Assembly (NCBI RefSeq): GCF_024679245.1
Contig: NC_090172.1
Location: forward strand, 44,436,054 to 44,500,053
DNA length: 64,000 bases
Reading direction: 5' to 3'
DNA from: Pseudorasbora parva
Taxonomy: Eukaryota > Chordata > Actinopteri > Cypriniformes > Gobionidae
The notes under the pieces were generated by a model. That model saw only the letters and a program-made list of their open reading frames with translations. It was not told the DNA's origin and searched no databases. Positions 1 through 12,769 of the stretch are shown here, in pieces. Both the position numbers and the translations under genes were made by a program. Positions within the stretch are counted from its first letter, which is position 1, and each line of letters starts with the position of its first letter.

Positions 1-639
1 TAATGTTCATTAAACATGATCATCATAGGGCGCCCCCTCAGCCACACGTTTTATTACTTATCAACCTGATTATTAGATTGAATTGACGGTGATTATTGAT
101 TATTAGTTCAGGCGTTAGGTCAGGCAAGTGCTCATCTTGCGCGTTCATCAAAAATGAGGCGTCTAACCCCCGCGAATGCACAGGGACGGAAAAAGAGAAA
201 AAAAGAAAGGAAGAAAATTGAAAGAAAGCCCAGTATAGAGGTTAGTCTTCTTATCTCAGCCAATAAGTTGTCAAACAAAATAAAATTACTTAGTATCAAT
301 CTTATCAACTAATATTTATTTTATAAATATTATTAATATTGTCACTAAGCTATCACTTGCTAGTTTTCTACATAATTACTATACGTATTGCAAACATAAC
401 TTCACTGATAATCTACAATAACCTACATGGATGTCATGTAAATATCAAAAGTCCAGTTCGTTATGAATATGGATAACGTATGCATGTTATTTATGAAAAG
501 TACAAACGCTCTCTACGTGGGCGTCGGAAGGAAATAAATACGGCCTCTCGTTTTTTTTTTTTTTTTTTACTGGAGCAGCCTAATGAAAGATGCCATATTA
601 TTTACATTAAACACAAATATGCTGTGTTCACCTATTTCT

Positions 640-820
640 TAACAGTGGCTGTGGTGTAGTGGTTAGACGCACGATATGAAGATTTGATGCAGATCGATCA
701 GTGGTTCGATCCTGCCTTTTGCCACACTCGCTCTATTCCCTTTTCCCATCACATATCAAATTGGAAAGGCATAAATTTTTAATAAAAAGTGAGAAAATGT
801 TTGAAAAGTGGAAATAAAGC
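640..820 (+). mobile_element. tRNA-derived SINE
   Basis: The sequence GTGGTGTAGTGGTTAG (651-666) resembles a pol III A box, and GGTTCGATCC (703-712) is a near-consensus B box at tRNA-like spacing. An AT-rich tail follows. A tRNA gene is unlikely because the arms do not pair as a cloverleaf and the body continues into unrelated sequence. Boundaries are approximate. Confidence 0.6.
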
Positions 821-940
821 GTCGAACGTGTTTAATAATAAGAGCTTCTCGGTTAGGGGTAGGCCTAGGAAAACAGACATGTGCTGAATTAGAGACGATA
901 AAAGTGAGTGGAGTGGGGTGGGGAGGGGTGGGGGGCGCAA

Positions 941-985
941 AACTCCATCTCGCCTAGGGCAACCAAAGAGCTAGAGCCGGCCCTG
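941..985 (-). mobile_element. terminus of a hAT-like DNA transposon
   Basis: Read on the minus strand the segment begins CAGGGCCGGCTCTAG and continues into GC-rich sequence, which resembles termini of hAT-type elements common in fish. I did not find the opposite end; it may lie near or before position 1. Family assignment rests on the end sequence only. Confidence 0.35.
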
Positions 986-1772
986 TGTGTGCTTAACAAT
1001 TGCTCCAGCGGCCGTGCTCAGCCCCACAACACTTGGTCCTGCTCCTTTACACTACAGTAACGTTAATAACCACATCCATGAACATGATTTCTGCCAGAGT
1101 CCTATTTTCCACCAGCTGTGATGTGAAGACCACATGTCCCAAGATGCTGCTCAAACTTGGCGTCAGCAAACTATACCTCTGTTTTGAATAGGCGCCCTCA
1201 AGTGGACGGAAAGTGCATAGTGCACCTTTAAATGCAAAATTTTATTTAACATGTTTTTAATTAAAAAAAAAAAAATCTTTATGGAAAAGAAAATTTGGAG
1301 CAGTCTGGAAATTATACAGTTAAAATGTAACTCCATAAATTCATAAACGTTTTATGCTTCTTTTTTTTATTTTACCAAGGCGAGAAACAGTGTTAAACTA
1401 CCTCATGCCTCAAAGCATAACATTACAATAATAATTAATATAAACACCTGTAACACCTGACTGCTGCAGGTAAATGTTGGATTTGATTAAATAAATTGAT
1501 GTCATTAATGACTCACTCTAATGTTGTTCCACACCCGTATGACCTCAGTTCATCTTCAGAACACAGTTTAAGATATTTTATATTTAGTCCGACAGCGTAT
1601 CTAAGTGTAGGCACACTCTACTGTCTTTTGGCTATACACACTATACTTTTGGCTGGCATAAAACTCTCGTACACTGGCTCTGGGCAAGCAGGCCATTCTT
1701 GTTGTTAAGCTCTGCATTTAGAATAATAATTTAGTTTAAAACAACAACTGTTTGAAACTCTTGCTGTTGCAG

Positions 1773-2985
1773 GGTCGAGAACATGTCCATGCGTCTGGAG
1801 GAGGTGAATGAACGAGAGCACTCTATGAAAGCCTCTCTGCAGACTGTAGACTTGCGCTTGGCTCAGCTAGAGGAGTTCTCTGGCCGCATGATGCACGCGC
1901 TGGAGCGTCTGGCTGGCATCGATCGCTGCGAGCTGGTCCGCACTCGATCCGGGAGCTCAGTGGCCGTCGACCAAGCCGGCCTGCTTCGCCGTGGTAGCAT
2001 CAACAGCGCTGATGGCTACAGTTTGTACCGCTGGCACCTGGATGCCGAGGACCGTGGTGACGAGATGTCTGCAGGGGACAGGAAGGGCCATATAGAGAGA
2101 CGTGGCAGTGTTGGCAGCGGCGAGCTCCTTCTAAATCCTCAACATGTTTCTTCCTACGGTCCCACATTGGATGTGTTGCCTCTTCGGCAGAGGACACGCT
2201 CCAGCTCCAGTGTGGACATCCTCATCTCTCCTTGCGAGTCACAAGGCAGAGGCCAGAATCCTCAATCCCCAAAACTCACCTCTGCTCAGCTCCCTAAAGA
2301 CCCCCAGGTTCTGCTAGAAGCTAGGATAGACGCAGGAATGTCACATCCTCTGGAAAGGGCGCAGTCCCTGAGGCAGTATCCAACTGAAACTCAAAGTTAC
2401 CCACTTTCTTACGAGAACAGATCCAAAAGCAGTACATTGTATGTCTCTGTGGCACAGTCAAGGTTGGCCAATTCAGGAAACACATGGGCTTCGGAGCCTC
2501 ACGGCCTACAGGATCAAGCAAGCAGATCGCCAACGCTAGGTCGCTGGCCTCCACGCTTCGATTACAAAGTTCATCCCTCCCCGTTCGGCCTTTCACCCAA
2601 GAAATCTTCAGAGAAATCAAGACAGATAGAGGACCAAGACAAAGAAGGAGCTTCTAAGGAGAGCAAGAGTACAAAAACACAAGAGGAAAATGAGGAGAAT
2701 GATGAAAATGAGACGGAGGCAAATAGCGAAAGCACCAAAACAGAGGGGGGAGAAGAGAAGAGAGAAGAGCTGACTGACTCAGATCACTTGTATGTTGCAG
2801 AGGATAGGATGTACCCCTCACTCAGATCTAAGAGCCTGAACACTAATCCACGAAAGGTGAAGGCCACAGGGGACGTCCTGGATAAACCTCGAGCAGCCAG
2901 TAGTGTGAAAGACCTGGCTGGGGCCTTCGAAGTCAACACCAATGACAACAGACCCTCTAGAGAGAGGAAAGGCACACAGACATAA
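1773..2985 (+). CDS. trpm1: TRPM1 (melastatin) C-terminal exon, partial gene
   Basis: This is the final coding exon of a TRPM-family cation channel. It is entered at a TTGCTGTTGCAG acceptor (AG at 1771-1772); one base completes a split codon before V-E-N-M, and TAA/TGA-type termination falls at 2983-2985. It encodes about 404 residues of the cytoplasmic tail. The first ~45 residues ([18 protein letters not shown]..) match the coiled-coil segment shared by TRPM1 and TRPM3. [11 protein letters not shown] and the late PSLRSKSL motif point to TRPM1 rather than TRPM3. The middle is Ser-rich and low complexity, with an acidic Glu/Asn stretch around 2670-2770. TRPM1 is the ON-bipolar-cell and melanocyte channel. 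Fish may carry two copies, and a versus b cannot be told here. The upstream channel exons are outside the window. Confidence 0.9.
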
Positions 2986-3224
2986 TTTTATTCAGATAAT
3001 CGCGGGAGTGCTAGCTTAAAGAAGCTGATAAATTTAGGTTGTTTTCCAGTATGGAAAGCAATTCTGACTAAAACTAGTTATGCTCATGCACTGACATCAT
3101 AGCTAACAGGCATACTTCATTCATATCTATGAGGTACATAATAAAACCTGGTAATGAAAAGGGAAATTAGGGTCTACCTCTGTGCTGTAGATATTAAATA
3201 TCCCTTCTTCTTTTTTTTTTATTA

Positions 3225-3230
3225 AATAAA
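3225..3230 (+). terminator. candidate trpm1 poly(A) signal
   Basis: AATAAA lies about 240 nt after the trpm1 stop and just after a T-rich run. It is the first plus-strand hexamer of this form after the exon, which makes it the simplest 3' end for the transcript. Confidence 0.5.
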
Positions 3231-3612
3231 GGGAACTTTAACTTCAGTGATGCAGTTTATTATTCAACAACTTCAAATTTTCCAAATTCCTATTCCAAAC
3301 AGAGCAGAAAAATATTACGTTATATAAATGATATATTATCTTATATGGTAACGCACCATTAAAAAAATAAACCAGGCACATGTAAATAACTTACAAAAGA
3401 TATTTTAATCTGTTTTACATAATCCGTTAACTTTGACATTTTATATAACAGACAAGAAAATCAAGGAAGACATGTTATAAAATAGGACATAAAGCTTGCA
3501 TTGAATAGTCAGTAAGACTTTATGCTCAATGGGAGGTTGAGTGCTGTCACTGTTTCATTGAAAAATATGCAAATGTGCCTGCATGCATATTCAAAACATG
3601 ACTACAGGGCCA

Positions 3613-3894
3613 TTAAAGGGGTAGCTAGCTCACCCAAAAATGAAAAATATATAAACATCATTTACTCGTGCTCACATTATTCCAAACCTGTATGACTTAT
3701 TTATTCTGCGGAACACAAAAGAAGATATTTTGAAGAATGCTTTGACTTTCATTGTATGGACAAAAATGCAACACATTTCTTGTTCCAAAAATATTTTCTT
3801 TTGTGTTCCACAGAACAAAGAAAGACATACAGGTTTAGAATGACATGAGTAAATGATGACAGCATTTTAATTTTTGGGTGGGTAATCCCTTTAA
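3613..3894. mobile_element. palindromic MITE, Angel-like
   Basis: The left end TTAAAGGGGTAGCTAGCTCACCC is mirrored by GGGTGGGTAATCCCTTTAA on the right, and the arms fold back through GGAACACAAAAGAAGATATT and its complement. Such foldback elements beginning TTAAAGG..AGTTCACCC are abundant in cypriniform genomes. It is non-coding. A related copy lies at 17852-18301 and a half copy at about 57112-57245. Confidence 0.75.
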
Positions 3895-4714
3895 GTGGCA
3901 CACCTCTGAGCAGCAGTTCTATCAAACAGACTCAAAAGAGCCAATGGAACTCGAGCAATCGTACACCCTTAAAAATAAACAGTAGAATCAAGCATTTATT
4001 CATTCGGAGTAACCTAAGTGATTTTGAATTCTGAAATATCTAGATTCTCAGCGTTTTAGTATGAATTTTTTTGTGTTCTGAATTTGTAACTGGAACACAT
4101 GGAATCTGAACATGGAAAGATTTGCAGATTTTGAACGTCTGATACATGCTTACAAATTTGACCATGTTAAAAACCTTTCAGCAGAATGTCAGAGACTGAT
4201 AAAAAAATCAGCTAGAAGAGTCTGCAGATTCCATATGGGCCTGGTAAAAGCCTAATAAGCTCAGATGACACTTGAACACAATCAAGCTAATACAAGCTTG
4301 CACTTTTTTTTGAGTGGCTGACTTCACAAGCAGAACTTTAAGTGGTTATGAAGTGAGGAGGCTCTACAAGAGACCCACACAAACAGTGCATGACTTAAGA
4401 TATTGTTGCAGTGGTATTGTAAACACTACATGACTTCACACTCATAAGAGTCTTACAAAAGAGGGTATTAAAAAAAGACAATGTACAGAATACTGTGATG
4501 TCATTTAAATGAATTTAAAAAATATGTATTAACAAATAAATCTCACATAAGCACAGGTTAACATGCTTTATATGCAGTGGTGAGTAAAAGATGCTTACGT
4601 ATAAAAATATAATACCATTAGTAAATGTAATACTGTATATACTAATGTACAGGGCCTAGCTGGCTGCTGCTTCAACAAGCATTAGGAAAAGGGTCCTAGC
4701 CCTCTCTCTTCATT

Positions 4715-4716
<2 letters not shown>

Positions 4717-4747
<31 letters not shown>
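4717..4747 (+). repeat. (TC)n microsatellite
   Basis: About 15 uninterrupted TC dinucleotides in the spacer between trpm1 and rab8b. Confidence 0.9.
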
Positions 4748-4749
<2 letters not shown>

Positions 4750-5511
4750 GCTCAATATATAATATATGAGAGATTACAACCAAACAAGAAAGAAAAATAA
4801 ATTTTGACAGTTAATATTAATCACAGTTTTGATTCCTTTTTACTTTGGTCTCCGTTACAAGTAAAGTTAATAAAATAAAGTCAGGGAAAGGGGGAAGACT
4901 ACAACCTGTGGAATGCTGCTTTATATTCCACAGTTTATTGCTGCTTTGGAATAGTAACTAAAAACTAATTTAAGTAGATATAAAATGGGTGAATTTAAAT
5001 ATACCAAAACATAACATTCAACAACAACAAAATTATATACCTTCAGTTTGACCAATATTTAGCTGTCAAACCCTCAGGTTCTTCAGTCGCTACTTTAGGT
5101 CCAGTCTTTATTGCCATAAACTGCATAAAATCAGTTTGATATTCTGTAATCTCTTCATATACTTTCCTTCATTAAACTGTGCTTTAACAAAGCACCTTAA
5201 GTGACTATATGTAATTAATTACTGACATTTTTAAATTTAAAATAAATGTTTTCGAAATTCAAATCAGGGTACACTAAATTGTGATTGGCCCAGGGGTTAA
5301 GGTGGTAGGATGATGGATATTTTGGTTTAAAAGGAATGATTTGGGAACAGCTCAAGAGTCTTTCATCTAGAATACTCTCTTCAGGCTTTAGATGAGGCAG
5401 ACTAAAGTCCAGAGCTCTCAGCAGCAGCTAACAGCTGAAAGTCCAGTGGTACTGTAAACTCTCACATAAACACACACACGCTGAACTCATTCACACACTG
5501 GAGCTGCTGGG

Positions 5512-8500
5512 TTAAAGCAGAGTGCAGCGGAAGAAGCTTGGCTTCTTGGATCGACTCTCTGTGATTTTCACTGCTCCTCCTCCACCCGAAGGGTTATTCT
5601 CATTCTAAACACAAAGATGCAAGCAAACAAGAATCCATTCAGAATTAGTGTCATAGATAAGGCCACATTTAAAAGGTTTTTTTTCTCCATAATTTGAAAT
5701 GACACAAGACAGACATTGTATATACTGTGAAAAATGTTGAATGATATTAACATACTTCTGTGTTTGGGTCAGTGAACAGTCCTAAGCTTATAATTTTTTT
5801 TTAGATAAGATTATAAACATTTTCTACATGAGCATTCTCACCATTTTTCTGTTTAGTCTGGTCATGATGTCCCTGGCAAGTGTGACAAAGGCCTAGCATT
5901 GAAGAAAACAGGGATATTACACTAGAACAGATGGTACGATATATTGTAAAATATGCACATCTTGCTCATTAAAAGTAATTAAATTGGTGCAACATTAGAC
6001 AATATTTTTCAAAAAAAGATTCCCCCACCTCTTCAACATTTGTGCTAGATTTTGCACTGGTTTCCAAGAACTTGATTCCATAATCAATAGCTAGCTGTAA
6101 CCAAAAGTCACACAAAAAAAAGAAAAGGAAAGAGGAACTGTTTAAATAAACACATCAGCATTTTACACACCAACTTGTTCAGGCAGTTTCAGGAACAAAA
6201 TTCGTTTTTTTTTTCTTCAATAATCATAATTGTCATTAAAAAAATAATAATAATTATACATACCTTTTCCCCTTTTTCTTTTGAAACTTGTCTCTTGTCA
6301 TTCATGTCACATTTGTTACCCAATATCATCCGTTCCACATCCGATGATGCGTGCTGATAAAACAGACAGAAATGGATTCCTGAATAAATGACACACTAAA
6401 TTAAATGAACATTTCACACTTATTTTCTCCAGCATTAGGTCTGTTTCTCACCTCCTCAATGTTTCTGATCCAGTTCCTGATGTTGTCAAATGATTTCTCA
6501 TTTGTGATATCATACACCAGCATAATTCCCTGTGAAAGTGACAGAAAAAAAACACATAGCTTTAGCTTATGAACGGTAACCTTATGTAGAAGCATATCCA
6601 GCATTATTTAAGAATAAGACATTACAGCTTACCATTGCTCCTCTATAATATGCAGTGGTGATGGTTCTAAACCTCTCCTGTCCAGCTGTATCCCTTTATG
6701 TCAAATTTAAAACACACATCTTAAATATTGTATGTACACACTGTTATATACCAGTCTATGCCAAACATTTTATTATAAAACAAAAATCTAAACTTAACTG
6801 AGGGCTGTGGGCTGAAAGTAAATGCTACATCCTTTTTAACCATATTATATTTAAAACAAACGTAAGTTTTCATTTTATTTTATTTTTAATAACATGGATA
6901 TTCTCTACATTTCAATGCAAACAATAATACGCAGAAGATGAAGCCAGCAAAATGAAGTTATGCTTTAATGGCATGGTTTTCCCCTTTTTGCAATAGGGCA
7001 CAGCAGGCCAAATCTTTCTACAGCTTTACACTGTAAAATGCAGACATGTACTCTCACCAGATCTGAAGCTTGATCTTCTTCCCATCCAGCTCAATTGTTC
7101 TGATTTTGAAGTCAATTCCTGCAAGAATAAGGTTTAGGAATAAGTGAAACACTGCATCTCAATAGTCAATACCAAGTATTTGCACATTGGAGTCCTATGA
7201 TGACAAGATGTGAAACTGAGTCATCTCAGAACACATCACAACTCTTTCCACTGAAAAGGGAATCGGCCCATTAGCACGTTTTCATGGCGTAACCATGGAG
7301 ACAGAATGTGTAGAAAGGTCAGAATGGTTTAACATATGCCTGGCTGCAGCGTTGAAAAAGGCTTTATACATGATGCATGTAAACCTGTTGCATTCAGTGG
7401 CAACAGAATGTGATCCCCTGCTTATGGCAATTATGAGAAAAGTTGGCAGTGTATTGAGGCACACAATCCTGCCAACAGTGAAAGCTTGGACAGGACATAG
7501 GACGGGATGTGACACAGCAGTATTGTCCATGGCAATAGGGGAAGTCTGTGGCATAACAATGACAAAAGGTCAAGGAACTCTCGCCCAGGTTTCGCACAGG
7601 AAATGACATATTGGTCCACGGTAGAGACAAGCCTTCCTAAAGTTGTGTCAAAAATATCATAACAAGTAACGTGTTCACTAGTCCATGTATGTTTACAACT
7701 GCTTGTGACATGTATGTGTGCACATTCTGATTTTGAGGGTTTGTGTATCCTGGAATAACACTATAGATCTCCTGACTTAAACATTTTACTGCTTCAAGAT
7801 AATAATAGTGTTCAGTTTGTGATGAAACGGATGTAGTGACACATCTTCCTGTATTGTGACGTACAACTGATTTAAACAGATTATCAAAAACCGAAAATAT
7901 GTAGGGTGGGGTCTTGGTTCAATTAATCGGTTGCTGTTTGGATTTTGAGTTGTCGCATTGCACTCAATAGTGAAAGCAAATGTGAGGAAAAACGTGAGTC
8001 TGCAGGGGCGAAATTTAAGCGGACAGAATGATTGGTCATGTATACGTGTTATGTGTGGTGGTATACGTCACCAGACAGAAATATGCCATAACTATATAAT
8101 TTCACAGAAAGTTCTAGTTATGACATTCTGATTAAACATATTGAGGTCAATAATCAATCTATAACACAGTAAGATCTACGATTCTACAGGAATTTAGAAA
8201 GCATGAGGTTGGCATGAAAATAAGTTTCATTAAGTTTCAAGGTTAAAGTGTTAGTAAGAGCTTAAAAAATCAATTATAACATGTAAGCAATATGACATAA
8301 GTTAGATGAGATAAGTCACTTGTGACAGCACACAATCCCGCATTTTAATCTTATCCAAGTAAAGTACTCGCTCTGGCCCCCTTGAACTCTTGTTTAGTGG
8401 TGAACTGTGAATCTAAACACCTAAATGTCTCTTTAACCACAGAAACGAAAGTGTAACCCAACCCACACTGCTAGCGAACAGCTAATCAGGCTGCTAGTAT

Positions 8501-8937
8501 GCTAGCTCTATATATACAGCATACTGTTACGTTTTAATCAAATTACAGATAAAAGTAGTATGACAACTGCTCCTTACATCTCAATATGGAAAAGCGGTCG
8601 TTTATTACTTTAAAGGCTAATAAAAATGTCGATGATGAAGCGCTCAGTAAACGGGCTGTCACATTTACGGCCTCTTCCTGTCACTCCAACAAACAGTCAC
8701 ATGTATGTAAACCTCTGTGTATCTCTATAAAAGCTTATTTCTCCTCCCGCAGGACTACACAGTAAACATTCCTGTAATGCATACAAATCAAACAGTCATA
8801 GTGTTAGACTAACCTATAGTGGAGATGAAAGTGGTGTTAAACGCGTCCTCACTGAATCGAAACAGCAGGCACGTCTTGCCCACTCCGCTGTCTCCGATGA
8901 GCAGTAATTTGAACAGATAGTCGTACGTTTTCGCCAT
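5512..8937 (-). CDS. rab8b: Rab8B small GTPase, complete
   Basis: Eight coding exons on the minus strand join in frame: 8814-8937, 7058-7118, 6633-6693, 6452-6529, 6264-6353, 6029-6094, 5842-5892 and 5512-5604. They give 207 residues, the length of human RAB8B. All junctions are GT-AG. Visible motifs are the P-loop [15 protein letters not shown] of switch II, NKCD and ETSAK for guanine binding, and a C-terminal CTLL prenylation motif (human RAB8B has CSLL). The N-terminus [16 protein letters not shown] is typical of Rab8/10/13. Rab8 proteins drive Golgi-to-plasma-membrane and ciliary vesicle traffic. Rab8B is preferred over Rab8A because of the tail (..[17 protein letters not shown]..) and because RAB8B is a neighbour of HERC1 and DAPK2 in human. 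Intron 1 (7119-8813) shows no other gene. Confidence 0.93.
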
Positions 8938-9959
8938 GTTTCCTGTTTCTCCTGTCTGGCTACCTTGCTTTGGCTCGGTAGCAGAGTAACGGTATTTGGC
9001 TAACGGTACATAAAAGATGCGGTTGAACTTGTGTTTCCGACTTTTCTGCACACAGCAGTGAGGAAAAAACTGGGCGTGTCTGTCGTGACGCCATCGCGAA
9101 GCCATGAACGTCAAGAACGTCAAAGAAGAAGGCAGTAGTGTGAAAGTAAATTTCCCATTTTATCATTTATTTTGGGGTTGTCCTTATTCCGTTTGTTCTT
9201 GGTCCGATTTCTGTATTTGTATTAAGTCTTATGTTATGCCCAGCTTCCAACTATGCTTTAACAATGTTTTATTTGTTTGTTTGTTTTTCCTATGATAAAT
9301 CTTATCATGAGGAATACCACTTAATTAATGTGCTGCTACTTTTAGCTAAATTCAGTATTCATAAATGTAAATTTGGAGGAAATAAGCCTTTATTTTTAAT
9401 TCTAAAATCAGAAGAAAGACTTATATACAATTTTATATTTGAAAAATAAGAAAGCTGTAAAGTGTTTCTACTTGCTAGCCTATCTACTTGCACGTAAATA
9501 TTTTCCTATTTTTATTTGTTTTAAAGTTTGTCGCAATACTATTTTATTATTGTATTTATGTTGTACTGTGCTTATCCACTGTACCCTTACAGCTGTTATA
9601 TTTATGTTTCTTTAAAACCAATTAAAAATTATTTAAATTTTTCCAAGTCAGCCCATTGACTTATGTCCTGATCAGTGTCCTGAGTGACTACTGAACTAGG
9701 GAGCTGATTTAGACACACACTGTTTCCCCATAAGAAACATAATAAATAATAATACTAAGTCAATAATTAGGCCTAGCTAATATGTAAAAAAGTCGAAATT
9801 ATGAGGAAAGGGTCATTCTACTTTTAATGTCATAATTATGACCAAAGCACGATTTCCCAAATTCAGTATCTCAGAAAATTTGAATAGTACTAAAGACCAA
9901 TACTAAGAAAAGATTTTTAGAAATCTTGGCCAACTAAAAGTATGACTATGAAAGTATGA

Positions 9960-10310
9960 GCATTTACAGCACTCAATAGGGCTCCTTTTGCCTAAATTAC
10001 TGCAGCAATGCAGTGTGGCATAGAGTCGATCAGTCTGTGGCACTGCTAAGGTGTTATGAGAGCCCAGGTTGCTCTGATAGTGGCCTTCAGCTCTTCTGCA
10101 TTGTTGAGTCTGGCATATCGCAGCTTCCTCATTTACAATAATGGGGCATTTACTATACCCATAGATTTTCTAAGTCAGGTTTCCTGGCCAAATAAGAACA
10201 GTGATAGAATACCATGGTCCTTAAATCAGGTACTGGTTGCTTTGGCACTGTGTGCAGGTGCCAAGTCCTGTTGGAAAATGAAATCTGCATCTTCATAAAG
10301 GCTATGTTTA
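9960..10310 (-). pseudogene. decayed Tc1/mariner transposase fragment
   Basis: The minus strand translates, across frameshifts, to pieces such as FQQDLAPAHSAK, the region around the second catalytic Asp of Tc1-like transposases, followed by a degraded PDLNPIENLWG-like block. Neither terminal repeat could be located. It is an old, truncated copy. Confidence 0.6.
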
Positions 10311-11640
10311 TGAAGTTATGAATGGATATTTTTCTTACTAAAACGCAGCGCTTCACTTCAGAAGGCCTTTATTAACGATTATGTGGGTTTTTGTTATTAT
10401 GATAGGTTAATGTGCTTTTGGAGGGCAAAAAATATAGGCCTACTGCGGTACCATTCATTTCCATTATAAAGCTGGGAAGAGCAGGACATTTTTAAATAAC
10501 TCTGATTAGAAGAAGTCATACATTATAGCCTATGGCTTATTTAACGTAATGTAAAACGTTATTTAATTATTTTTTTAATTGAATGAGGGCTACAAAGTTT
10601 ATTTTAGCAACAAACACTGTGTAACTAGGAAACTGAAATATTTCTGAAAGGTTTGTTCTATATGCTACTGCGTGAATTGTGGTTGTGCAATGCACCGCCT
10701 GCTGGAGGAAACTGATACTTCACCGCCGTAGAGTTTCTGAGATAATCCAATCCTCTGGAGCACCAATGGGACTGATAAATAAACTAATCTCCAATTGCGT
10801 CAGAGCTTTGAACGTGTTTGCATTTAATCTACCCTGAAATGTAAAAAAGCGGTAGCAGCAGATTAGAACGTCTGATATGAGCCTGTCTGTCGACAACCAA
10901 TTCACTTTTAAAGATGAACAATTTGAAAACCAGATGAAAAGAATGATTTTTTTGTTTCTCTGTTCAATTGAGGTTGGTGTGTGTAACCAGATTCAGGTCG
11001 CTTGGTATTTTCTGTAGGCTAATGATTCTGTAATGATTTTTACTAGCAAGATTTTAGCGTGTGAACATTTATTTAAACATTTAAATATTTCATTCAACAA
11101 ATGATGAGATAACTGTACACATCATCATTTGTCAATCTCTCTCTAGTTCAGATCTTGAAATAGAGTTTTATTTCCTCTGTATGGCCAATTGTGTCCAGAA
11201 TGTCTGTCCAGATATTACCTGTCCTGTCTCATTGCCATCATACCAGCGCTGAAAGTAAAATTTGCTTTTAATCATCTTAATCATTTTCTAAAGGGGTGGT
11301 TGTTTTGATGGTATTTTGGAAGACCTGTGTACATGTTCTCCATTCTCGGGGAAATGAAGAGGAGACTGGTTGCCCAGAAGGTAATAAAGGAGGCTTCTCT
11401 CGCTTCTTGTCTTTGAGGGCATGATCTTCAAGTTACATTATTTCATCCTAGCTGTCCAATTTAAAATATAGGATATTTTATTGTGAAGCCCCAGGCAGAT
11501 CTTTTTTTCTTTCCTGCTAACTTGATTTTCTAGCTTGATGGCTAAAACAACACAATAGAGTTTATTATATAGCATAAGTCTCTTCTGCAACTGACCAATC
11601 CATCATGAGGTTGTAAGTGTATCAGTATTTAGAGTCCAAT

Positions 11641-11671
11641 CCCAGTGGCTCAAAGATTTTGAGCCACTGGG
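11641..11671. repeat. perfect 14-bp inverted repeat (hairpin)
   Basis: CCCAGTGGCTCAAA, a three-base spacer GAT, then TTTGAGCCACTGGG pair perfectly. The loop is too short for a microRNA precursor. It may be the core of a foldback element. Confidence 0.8.
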
Positions 11672-12264
11672 AAGACACCATCCAAAAGCTTTTACCATCC
11701 AAAAAAGCTTTAAGCAAACTGCAGTGGGTGGAGTCTAACGGAGAGCCCAAAATAGGCATGACAGAAGGGCATGGTTTTGTATATTCTATACTGCTTCTAC
11801 ATCTACATCTTATTCCACATATGAATGTAAATTAGGGGAACACATCACTTTAAAGGAGACAAGTACAATCCAATCAGTCTACTCAATACTAACTTCATAC
11901 AGAGCATTTACTGTATATTATCCCTTTATTCAGTTATGCTGTGCAGTGTTATGGATTAAAACGTGTAGACAAAGACTATCATACAAACAGTGTGGAGTCA
12001 CTGGATTGTGTTTACAGAAATGAGACAGGCTGTTCACACATAATCTACCATTAAGTAGAAAAATGAAGTCCTGGGAAAACATAAAACAGCAGGAAATGCA
12101 ACAATATATAATCAGAGCAGGTATTCAAATACTATTTCAAAACATGTTTTATCACAAAAATACCATTGTATTTGCATTAACAGTGTTTAGGTTTTTGGGT
12201 AACATTTTATTTCAGCGTTCAATTCTCACTCTTAACTAGTTTTTTATTAGTATGCATATTACTA

Positions 12265-12447
12265 CACTCTTAGAAGAAAAGCTTCCATAAAAAACCTTAA
12301 AAGGTTCTATCGGCCCTACATATTTGGAACCCCTAGAAGGTTCTATATAGAACCATTTTTAAGGGCCAAAGGGTTCTTTCTTGTCATTATAGAACCTTTT
12401 TTTAGCATAAAAGGTTCTTTGGAGTAACCTTCTACTCTTCTAAGGTG
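12265..12447. mobile_element. TA-flanked MITE
   Basis: Ends CACTCTTAGAA and TTCTAAGGTG form an imperfect terminal inverted repeat, and TA dinucleotides flank both sides (12263-12264, 12448-12449). The interior is foldback, with repeated GGTTCTAT/ATAGAACC blocks. The TA target duplication fits a Tc1/mariner-mobilised MITE. Confidence 0.7.
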
Positions 12448-12769
12448 TAGGATAGTGGCTGTTTATTAGTACTTATAAAGCACATAACAATGCCTTATTG
12501 TGCATGATCTTATTCTACATCCCTTAATACCCAATAGCGTAACATAACAACTACCTAAATATTAATAGGTAAATTAGGAGTTTAATGAGGCAAAAGTCAT
12601 AGTTAATTGTGATATGTGTTTCCCCTAAAGTGTTACTGGATTTTGTAACTGTGGAAGCCAAACTGTACTGAAGTTATGTACATTTCACACACCAATATGA
12701 ATATTATGACTTTATGATTCTGAACTTAAATGTGTAGCAAAACTGCCCTTTCTTCCAATACTATGATGA

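Larger units (their letters stand above)
1..1772. other. trpm1 intron sequence upstream of the last exon
   Basis: No coding exon was recognised here. The stretch should be intron of trpm1, because the exon at 1773 is entered by splicing. It holds a poly-T run near 550, a tRNA-derived SINE at about 640-820, a hAT-like terminus ending at 985, and AT-rich sequence. Short open frames are isolated and unsupported. Confidence 0.7.
2986..5511. other. spacer between convergent trpm1 and rab8b
   Basis: The two genes converge here, so both 3' UTRs should lie in this stretch. It also contains a palindromic MITE (3613-3894) and a TC microsatellite (4717-4747). TTTATT at 4934-4939, an AATAAA on the minus strand, is a possible rab8b poly(A) signal. 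No further gene was recognised. Confidence 0.6.
8938..12769. other. spacer between rab8b start and SH2D7-like gene end
   Basis: The first few hundred bases should contain the rab8b promoter and 5' UTR, but no TATA box or clear element stands out. Beyond 9.1 kb the sequence is AT-rich. It contains a decayed Tc1-like fragment (9960-10310), a perfect short hairpin (11641-11671) and a TA-flanked MITE (12265-12447). The 3' UTR of the SH2D7-like gene should occupy the right end. No additional gene was recognised. Confidence 0.6.

Noticed and set aside
651..722. tRNA gene
   Set aside because: A- and B-box-like motifs are present, but the acceptor and anticodon arms do not pair; a tRNA-derived SINE fits better.
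7282..7630. Overlapping open frames on both strands in rab8b intron 1
   Set aside because: No recognisable domain, no splice context and no conservation evidence; probably chance.
11617..11835. 72-codon frame beside the hairpin
   Set aside because: It has no ATG at the indicated start (GTG) and no recognisable domain; part of it overlaps the hairpin repeat.
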